Source of the DNA: Phascolarctos cinereus
Taxonomy: Eukaryota > Chordata > Mammalia > Diprotodontia > Phascolarctidae
Length of the DNA: 64,000 bases
Direction: 5' to 3'
Assembly: GCF_002099425.1 (NCBI RefSeq)
Contig: NW_018344159.1
Coordinates: 3,222,501 to 3,286,500, forward strand
A model generated the notes under the pieces. It had not been told where the DNA came from. It searched no databases and was given only the letters and a program-made list of their open reading frames with translations. A program made the translations under genes and the position numbers. Positions 56,945-64,000 of this stretch are shown here, one piece after another. The first letter of the stretch is position 1, and each line of letters begins with the position of its first letter.

Positions 56945-58140
56945 ATAGACTTGAGATTCCAGGAGCCTGGATGGCGGAGTAAAAAAGGAATCACTCTCAC
57001 CCTCCCCTATCAACCTCTGAAAGTCCAGAAGATATTGCCCCAGGAAAAATCCTGGAACAGCTGAACCAGAAGAAAGAAGGGGAGCAGCAGTCCAGTAGCC
57101 CAGGTAGTTTGAGGGATTAACAGGAAAGGCCCCTCTTGCCATGGGGGAAGGGGAGAAGTACAGAATAGGGAGGCATCCCAGCAAGCCAACGGAAAGCCCT
57201 GCCTCAGTACACCAGGAGGAGATCCTGAAAACCAGGTGGTGGATCAGGCAAACACTAATTCCTGGACCTCTGAGTGAGGGCAGGGGAACTGGTGGAAACC
57301 AGCTCAGAAAACCACCAGGTGCCTCACCATTCTACAGCAACCAGATCTCCAAGCACCTCAGTAAAAATAAGGGAAGCAGCACTACAAAGGGCCCCAGGCA
57401 GATAAATACCCTGCAACATCCATCTGAAAAGAGCTGAAGAAAGCTAAAGGAAAGGAAAAGCAGGCAACCTAGAGTTGCCCTAGAGTTCCAGCCTTGCTGA
57501 TTCCAGCCCAACACCAGGTAAGCTACCAGAACCCTACAGCCTCCAATTACTAACATCGGAGACCCCAGCACACAAAGCCAGTGACCAAGACCTAGGCTCC
57601 CAACACAAGAAGCTTGGGTCAGTGCCCCCTGCTCCCCAGCATAAGAGCTTAATCTCTTTAAAGACCAGGGAATAAAGAAACACCATGAGCAAAAAGAAAC
57701 ATACCATAAATTCATATTATAAGAACAATGAAGATCAAGGCAGAAATTCTGAAGAGGACAACATTGTCAACAAACCCACAGCTGGAACCTCTAAAAGGAA
57801 TATGAACTGTTCTGAAGCCCAAAAAGTCTTCTTAGAAGAGCTCAAGAAGGATTTTAAAAGTCAAATGAGAGTGATAGAAGAGTACTTAAAAAAATACAGT
57901 TGGCCAACTGGAAAAAAAAAGTACACTGAAGAAAACAAATCCCTAAAAAAATACAATTGGGCAAATGGGGAAGGAGATACAAAATCTACAGAAGAAAACA
58001 ATTTGTTAAAAATTAGAATTGGGCAAATGTAAGCTAATGACTCTATGAGAGAGCAAGAATCAGTCAAACAGAAACAAAGAATGAAAAAAAGCTGGTCTTT
58101 AAGACAAAAGTGGAAAAGAAAGTTTCAGAGATTAAAATTT
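56945..58140 (+). mobile_element. L1/HAL1-type LINE 5'UTR and ORF1 N-terminal part
   Basis: A GC-richer 5'UTR begins near attccaggagcctggatggc at 56957 and ends in an ATG context caccatgagcaaaaag at 57685. ORF1 (57685-58032, 115 codons) begins MSKKKHTINSYYKNNEDQGR and leads into a coiled-coil-like LEELKKDFKSQMRVIEEYL, with a repeated 19-21-residue unit. A stop follows GQM, after which a shifted frame continues (ANDSMREQESVKQKQR). Broken copy; the antisense 127-codon frame over the 5'UTR is a shadow. Confidence 0.75.
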
Positions 58141-58186
58141 TACATTCCCTTTGGGCAGACCACCTGCAGGTAAGAGTATGATACCC

Positions 58187-58215
58187 TATGAAGAAAGGAA
58201 GGAAAGGAGGGAGGG

Positions 58216-58287
<72 letters not shown>

Positions 58288-58289
58288 AA

Positions 58290-58360
<71 letters not shown>

Positions 58361-58412
58361 GAAGAAAAAAAGAAAGAAAGAAAGAAAGGAAGAAAGAAAG
58401 GAAGAAAGAATT
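58187..58412. repeat. (GA)n(GAAA)n purine tract
   Basis: About 225 bases almost purely A/G: (GA)~30, then (GAAA)~25 with minor breaks. The several overlapping Arg/Glu/Lys- or Leu/Ser/Phe-rich frames on both strands are artefacts. Confidence 0.97.
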
Positions 58413-58469
58413 GCCCAACTGGCCAGTTCCAGTTTGGTCCCCAATGGGCAGCTTCTTTTCCACTCACAG

Positions 58470-58565
58470 AGGGTGCTGTTTGTCCTTCATTCTCCAAGAG
58501 GACCATGACATCAAGAAGGTGATGCCATGACATGGAAGTTAATTAACACCTGAGGAAATCTCTGC
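58470..58565 (-). repeat. RTE-like-tailed repeat, 3' fragment, antisense
   Basis: ctgtttgtccttcattctcc, aagaggaccatgacatcaag match the reverse of the family end (gacatca...gaaggacaaacaac). Compare 60275-60405. Confidence 0.65.
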
Positions 58566-59150
58566 CAGAACCAGTTATCTTCCAAATTCTACCAAACTCA
58601 GGAAAGAAAATTGATCTCTCCCTCTTGATACTGACTGGATCAGGGAAGGTAGAAGGGGAAGGTGGCATTATTGTGTCCTGTTGAGCCACAGCAGGATTCT
58701 CTTACTTCAGATTTAGAATCAATGTCATCTCAAATGAATTAGAAGAGTCCAAAAATAATGCTACAATTAAGATAATTGTTGACAGGGAGTATTAGCAGAA
58801 AAATGGGCCATATCTCCATCCTTTGGTTAAGCAAGATTCAAGCCATCACTTTTTAAGGGAAAGCCATGTAACCTTTATCCTAGCCTCACCCTATCCCCAA
58901 CCCCCCCACCAAAAAAACTGTGAGCTGACACAGAATGAGTTTGATCCTGAGGTTAATCCCAAAGGGTCAGTTTCTTTCTTTGGTTCATTGCCCCCACCTC
59001 AGAATTTTATTCTGGGAAAAACTCCAAAGTTAGACATAGCTCATGTCTAGCCTCCCCCACCAAAAAATAATGTGCATAGTAGAAAGTCCAACTCCTGCAC
59101 ATGTACTCAATGTATAATGTGGGGGAAAAAACTTTTATTTTGATAATAAT
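58565..59150. other. No recognisable gene or repeat
   Basis: About 590 bp; nothing named. Confidence 0.35.
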
Positions 59151-59154
59151 AAAA

Positions 59155-59670
59155 GCTAGCATAATGGCTAGCATTTAAATAGTTTTGAGATTTTACAAAG
59201 AGCTTTACAAATATCTTGTTTTGTTTTCACAATAACCCTGGGAGGTAGGTATCCTTGTTTTACAGATGAGGAACCTAAGGCAAACAGAAGTGAAGTTATT
59301 TGCCTAGGGCCACACAGCTAGTAGGGCAGCTAAGTGGACCATTGGATAGAGTGACAGGCCTAGAGTTAGGAAGATTCCTCCCCTTGAGTTCAAATCCTGC
59401 CTCAGACACTTATTAGCCATGTGACTCTAGGTAATTCATTTAACTCTGTTTGCCTCAGTTCCTCATCTGTAAAATGAGTTGGAGAAGGAAATGGCAAACA
59501 ACTCCACTATTTTTGCCAAGAAAATCCTAAATGGGCTCACAGAGTCAGACGCGATTAAAACAACTGAATAACAACACATCTAGTAAGTGCCTGAGGCCAG
59601 ATTTGAACTGAGATCTTTTTAAGTCTAGGCCCAGAACTCTATTCAATATGCCACCTAGCTTGTTCACCCC
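59155..59670 (-). mobile_element. MIR-related SINE, antisense, split by MAR1
   Basis: gctagcatttaaatagtttt, cacaataaccctgggaggta, tgttttacagatgaggaacc up to the break near 59325. It resumes at 59578 as gtaagtgcctgaggccagat and ctattcaatatgccacctag. Confidence 0.8.
59331..59577 (+). mobile_element. MAR1 SINE in MIR
   Basis: gggcagctaagtggaccatt, ttgagttcaaatcctgcctc, ttaactctgtttgcctcagt, agacgcgattaaaacaactg. Flanks acagctagta and acatctagta match at 9 of 10. Confidence 0.92.
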
Positions 59671-60270
59671 ACAGGAAACGATAAAATGAGAAAAGATCAC
59701 AGAAGGCCACGAGCAGATACATAAACATGAAGTATTCAGGTCATCCAGCCCTCAATCACAGAACTGAACATGGGACTCCTATCAGGGCAATTTACGGTGG
59801 GTCTGCCTCTCTCACAAAGTCCTACACAGTCTCCCCAAGACTCACAATAGAACTTTGTGCTTTAGCTTCCTGCTAGAAAGTCAATATACTTCAAGGGCTT
59901 CTGAAAATGCAATCGCCTTTTCCTAAGATTTGTATCATCTGAGTAACCGATTTTTTTTTTTGCTCTCCAAGTAAGCTATTGTACAGGAAATATGTGAACT
60001 ATCTTTTCTCTAATAAGCATGCTGCATCAGGAAATCCCAAGAGGAATTGGTGTACAACAACAGTGTCCATTAGGCTGTCATACCATGTAATAAGTACATG
60101 TCTACATCTCTCATATTTCCATATCTGATCCTGGTGAAGGATTAGAGAGAGAAGACAGAAACATACAAACACATACACATACACACGCATGAACTCCTTA
60201 TTACACTTCAGGAGAAAACAAAAGGGAAAAGGTAAAGGAGGTATCCTGAAAACTGAGAGTGTGAAAAGGG
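59670..60270. other. No recognisable gene or repeat
   Basis: About 600 bp; nothing named. A Val-rich 63-codon minus-strand frame is not supported. Confidence 0.35.
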
Positions 60271-60274
60271 TTGT

Positions 60275-60405
60275 TGTGTTTGTCTTTTGTTCTTGAAGAA
60301 GACCATGACATCAGGGAGTTGCTGACATGACTTGCAATTGACTTTGATTTGAGTGAGGGAGGGCTGTGCAAGGTCACCAGCCTCACTTTCTCCTCCAGAG
60401 CCATG
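60275..60405 (-). repeat. RTE-like-tailed repeat, 3' fragment, antisense
   Basis: ttgttgtgtttgtcttttgt, tcttgaagaagaccatgaca, gacttgcaattgactttgat, gagggagggctgtgcaaggt: the reverse of the family 3' end, better kept than 58470-58565. Confidence 0.7.
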
Positions 60406-60660
60406 GTGGTACAGTAGATAGAGTTCTAGAAGTAGAGTCAGGAGGACCTGAATTCAAATGTAGCATCAGCTATTCCTTAGCTGTGTGATCTTGGGCAAGT
60501 TGCTTAACCTCTGTCTGCTTCAGTTCCCTCACCTGTAAGGTGAGAATAATAGTCCCTACCTTCCAGGCTGGTTGTAAGGATCAAATGAAAAAATATTTGT
60601 AAAACATTCTGTAAATCTTAAAATGCCATATAAATGCTGGATTTTATTTATTGATAGGTT
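60400..60660 (+). mobile_element. MIR SINE, near full length
   Basis: ccatggtggtacagtagata, gacctgaattcaaatgtagc, ttgggcaagttgcttaacct, ctggttgtaaggatcaaatg, atgccatataaatgctggat. 60660-60980 holds nothing named. Confidence 0.88.
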
Positions 60661-61018
60661 GAGTTGGCTCTGTCTCCTTGGTTAGACCATGGGTGTAGGA
60701 GGCTGGTTCTCAGTCACTTTATGAGGAAGTAGCTCCAGTCTCTGAAACTCTGGAACAATCAGTAAGGGACAAATGGAAATATTCCTATTCTTTTCCTTAA
60801 ATCTCATCAGATTGATTTAGGAACCTCCTCATATGAATTAATGACCTAATCCCTCCCACACCTTTCAACCACATTCTGAATTATTAGTCATTTTCCTAGA
60901 GGTAGGTACAACTATGAATTTTCAAGGCTCTATTAAAGTTTCATGTCATTTCTCCTCAAATCAACTTATTCTCAATTTACTCCCACAGACATTTATTAAA
61001 CGCCTTCTAAAGAAGATT

Positions 61019-61049
<31 letters not shown>

Positions 61050-61312
61050 GCAGTCTTTCAATTGTATCTGACTCTTGTGACCCCATTTGGAGTTTCCTTG
61101 GCAAAAATACTGGAGCAGTTTTAACATTTCCTTCTCCAGCTCATTTTATAGAATTTTATGGAATTTTATAGAATTTTATGGAAACTAAAGCAAACAGAGT
61201 TAAGTGACTTCCCCAGGATCCCAAAACTAGTAAGCATCTGAGGTTGGATTTGAACTCAGTTGTTTCTGACTCCAGGTCTGGTACGCTATCCACTGTACCA
61301 CTTAGCTGCCCC
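61019..61312 (-). mobile_element. MAR1 SINE with target duplication and decamer expansion
   Basis: A (GTT)n tail, cagtctttcaattgtatctg, gaccccatttggagtttcct, aacatttccttctccagctc, head ctatccactgtaccacttag. Flanks TCTAAAGAAGATT (61006-61018) and TCTAAAGAGGATT (61313-61325) match at 12 of 13. Four 10-mers of type ATTTTATRGA replace the usual short sequence at 61143-61182. It inserted next to an antisense L2 tail (60985-61005). Confidence 0.93.
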
Positions 61313-61334
61313 TCTAAAGAGGATTAATATGGCA

Positions 61335-61570
61335 CAATCGAAGAAACAATAGATTAGGCATCACAGGTGTTGAATTTAAATCTCAACTGTGCTGCTTACT
61401 CCCTCTGTGACTTTGGGAAATCACTTAAACTCTCTGAACCTCAGTTTTCTCATCTGTAAAATAATGATAGCAATACCAGTGGCAACTACCTCATAGGGTT
61501 GTTATGTAGCTCAAATAAAGTAATGTATCTGGAATAATAAGGGTTCATAAAGTACTAGGTAATGTTGCCT
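61335..61570 (+). mobile_element. MIR SINE
   Basis: gaatttaaatctcaactgtg, tcagttttctcatctgtaaa, tcatagggttgttatgtagc, gggttcataaagtactaggt. 61570-62295 holds nothing named. Confidence 0.85.
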
Positions 61571-62297
61571 ATTATGAAGACCTATGAGGCTTGTGAAAAG
61601 TCAGTAATTTTGCTTCTAGCATACATGCAAAATTAAAAAACAGGAATGGCCCTTAGATATGAACAACAAGGTCTTTAGCTGTCTCTACTATACCCCCCCC
61701 CCAGCAAACGGTAGCAGAAAGCAACAAATGGCCTTCTAAAGTCTAAAGGCCAACAGATATTAGTAGAGACAAGCATAGCAACCACAAAACCAATAGATGT
61801 TCAGCAAATAGTGAAGATGTGACTCCCAATGGAGATAGTATAATGCCTATACAAAAGCAACATAATGGCCTCACCAAAGGAAAGAAGTAGCTCTAGAACA
61901 TTAGAGTTGTGAGTTGTACCAGCGGTGCTTACACCTCCGACGAATGTGTCACACATGTGTCCTCAGTATTCACTGAACACACATATTTTGTACATATGTC
62001 TTCCCTCACTGGTGATGTTATAACCAGTGGGAATGAATATACCATATATGCATAAATTTATCTTTCTGTCACTTATTTCACTATGCTATTTTCTAAAATA
62101 TCTTTTTCTTTGAACCAATATGTCCTATGATGAGGTGATAAAAATGAACACTTTCATTCGAACTTTGGTTTTCAGTAGATGATAAGCCATGGAGCATAGT
62201 AAACCTGAGGTACCTTTCTGAAACCTTACATGATGAGGGAGGGTACTAGGTTCTATATTAATATTTGTTATCATACTCAGCAAACATATAATGCCAT

Positions 62298-62490
62298 AAG
62301 ATCATAGATTTAGAATTGGAAGGGATATTTGAAGTCATTAGGTCCAAACTCCTCATTTTTCAGGTAAGAAAACTGAATCCCAAAAGGTTGTTATTCTCCC
62401 CAAGTCACATACAGGGAGTAAATGATAGAGCTGGGACTTGTACCCAGGTTCTCTGATTCCAAATCTATCACTCTTTTCCACTATAAGATA
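62298..62490 (-). mobile_element. MIR-related SINE, antisense
   Basis: agatcatagatttagaattg, ctcctcatttttcaggtaag, ggacttgtacccaggttctc. Same layout as 34.8 and 36.4 kb. Confidence 0.65.
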
Positions 62491-62694
62491 CTCCCTACTC
62501 ATTGAGCTTCATACATCAGTCTCTATACTTAAATAGCTCATTAAGAACTACAATGCTTGTATATAACATGCAAGGAGTGACACCTCAAGTCTTCAGACTA
62601 CCCTTTTATAGCAAGCCTACTCCCTTTGTGGACACCATTATTTTCAATGAATTGTGAAAATAAAAATACTATCACCAAATTTATAGAGGGTCAG

Positions 62695-62835
62695 TTCCAT
62701 TTTTTAAAATTATTAAATTTCCTACTGTATGCAAAGCACTGCACTACACTCTGAATGAAATATGAAATTTAAATAGACATAGTTCCTGCCTTCACAGAGC
62801 TTTCAGCCTAATAAGATGATAAGTCAAATAGCCAA
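62695..62835 (-). mobile_element. L2 LINE tail, antisense
   Basis: ttcctactgtatgcaaagca, ctgccttcacagagctttca, gcctaataagatgataagtc. Confidence 0.7.
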
Positions 62836-62859
62836 ATTTATAAAAAAAAAAAAAGTCAT

Positions 62860-63720
62860 TCCCCAACTGATAAGTGATAAAAAGACATGAACAGGCAGTT
62901 TTCAGAAAAAGAAATCAAAGTTATCAATAGTCATATGAAATGCTCTAAATCACTATTAGAGAAATGTAAATTAGAACAACTCTGAGATACCACCTTATAT
63001 CTATCAGATTGGCTAAGATGACAGAAAAGGAAAAATGGCAAATGGTATAGGGGATGTGGGAAAATAGATACACTGATGTATTGTTGGTGGAGTTGTGCAA
63101 CAATTTTAAAAGAGTAATTTGGAACTATGCATAAAGGTCTATAAAATTACGTATCCTTTGACCCAGCAATACTACTAGGTTTGTACCCCCAACAGATCAA
63201 AGGAAAAGGACTGATGTGTACAAAAACATTCATAGCATTGATTATAATTAAATACTTGTATGCTTTAAGGTATGAAGAAATTATTTCAGAAAAACCTGGG
63301 AAGACATATGAGCAAAGTGAAACAAGCAGAACTAGGAGACCCTTGTACACAGTAACAGCAATATTTTAATGATAAATAATGTGACTTAGCTACTCTGATC
63401 AATACAATGATCCATGACAATTCCAAAGAACTCATGATGAAAAATGATATCCACCTCCAGAGAGAGGACTAATGAACTCTGAGTGCATATTGAAGCATAT
63501 TTTTTTCACTTTTTTATTTTTCTTACCTTTGTCTTTTATAACATGGCTAATTTAGAAATATATTTTGCATTACTTTATATGTATAATGAGTATTGTATTT
63601 CTTACCTTCTCAAGTGGGTAGGGATACCACTTGAGGGAGAGAGATAATCCAGAAATGAATTTTTGTAATTTAAGTGAAATTGAGAAATATTTAACAAAAT
63701 AAACAAAAATGTAATAAAAA
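62860..63720 (+). mobile_element. L1 LINE, ORF2 end and 3'UTR
   Basis: ccccaactgataagtgataa, tgaaatgctctaaatcacta, taccaccttatatctatcag, cctttgacccagcaatacta, ccttgtacacagtaacagca, ending in an A-rich tail near 63720. Only the last ~850 bp; 5'-truncated. The two 62-67 codon frames at 63.15-63.37 kb are broken pieces of it or shadows. Confidence 0.92.
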
Positions 63721-63889
63721 TTTTAAATACATTTCTAGCGCTTGAAAAATGAAAAGAGATGATATGACAAATAACCAGAATACAAAATAACACAGTTTTA
63801 TTAGACTGGCAGGGGGCAGGGAGATACTGAGGAGATCAGGGAAGACTTAAAGAATGAGGTCGCATTTGGATGGTGATTGAGAGAGAGCT

Positions 63890-64000
63890 AGATAGCTGTC
63901 ACGGTGGACAGAAAGCACTGGGCATGAAGTTAGAAAGACCTGAGTTCAAATCCTACCTCAGAAACTTACTAGTTGTTTGACCCTTTGTGAGTCTGTTTGC
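63890..64000 (+). mobile_element. MAR1 SINE, cut by window end
   Basis: agctagatagctgtcacggt, agacctgagttcaaatccta, ctagttgtttgaccctttgt. The rest lies beyond the window. Confidence 0.85.

Noticed and set aside
57332-57715. 127-residue minus-strand frame, the longest in the window
   Set aside because: It lies antisense to the L1 5'UTR and ORF1 start and has no protein-family features.
58064-58522. Five overlapping 100-126-residue frames on both strands
   Set aside because: All are translations of the (GA)n(GAAA)n tract; low complexity with no start or family support.

Overview
The window is vertebrate nuclear DNA, AT-rich and almost CpG-free, packed with interspersed repeats. It contains no protein-coding gene I can support. 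The repeats point to a marsupial: full MAR1-type SINEs, WSINE1-like SINEs, marsupial-type L1 3' ends, old HAL1-like (half-L1) pieces, abundant L2, MIR and L3/CR1 relics, and RTE/BovB-like LINE fragments. The WSINE copies end in forms such as attgcctagcc before the A-tail, which leans towards an Australian marsupial. That is an inference from recalled consensus sequences, not a database result. The window most likely lies in an intergenic region or a very long intron.

Layout. 0-3.6 kb: two HAL1-like LINE pieces, an L1-type 3' end and a long antisense L2. 3.6-11.4 kb: L2 split by a WSINE, MAR1, old L1, CR1, and the first copy of a ~530-bp RTE-like-tailed repeat. 11.4-17.3 kb: two L1s pointing away from each other, a 3'-truncated L1 with a perfect 10-bp target duplication, antisense CR1, and a WSINE with clear target duplications. 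17.3-23.7 kb: an L2-tailed repeat, sense L2, an antisense RTE reading-frame fragment, and MAR1 split by the second RTE-like-tailed copy. 23.7-25.9 kb looks repeat-poor. 25.9-31.7 kb: CR1 interrupted by a hAT MITE, antisense L1/HAL1 ORF1, antisense CR1, and satellites. 31.7-41.5 kb: sparse MIR, RTE and L2 pieces and CA/TA repeats. 41.5-49 kb: L2, CR1, more than 1.5 kb of antisense L2 reading frame, a second L2-tailed repeat with a ~0.6-kb insertion, and the third RTE-like-tailed copy. 49-54.4 kb: SINEs, a second hAT MITE inside a MIR, and an ~805-bp solo LTR with 4-bp target duplications. 54.4-64 kb: a large TG/TA satellite, an L1 5' end with ORF1, a long purine tract, nested MAR1 in MIR, MAR1, an L1 3' end and a MAR1 cut by the window edge.

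There is no gene network to describe. The informative content is the order of insertions: MAR1 into MIR and into L2, an RTE-like-tailed repeat into MAR1, hAT into CR1 and MIR, WSINE into L2 and MIR, and an LTR into a locus whose paralogue 3.2 kb away lacks it. Unassigned shared segments (6.1/8.5 kb, 42.3/52.9 kb, 18.5/46.4 kb) are the best candidates for undescribed repeat families. I did not find a convincing new functional system. All repeat assignments come from recalled family sequences and comparison of copies within the window; a RepeatMasker run with a marsupial library would be decisive.
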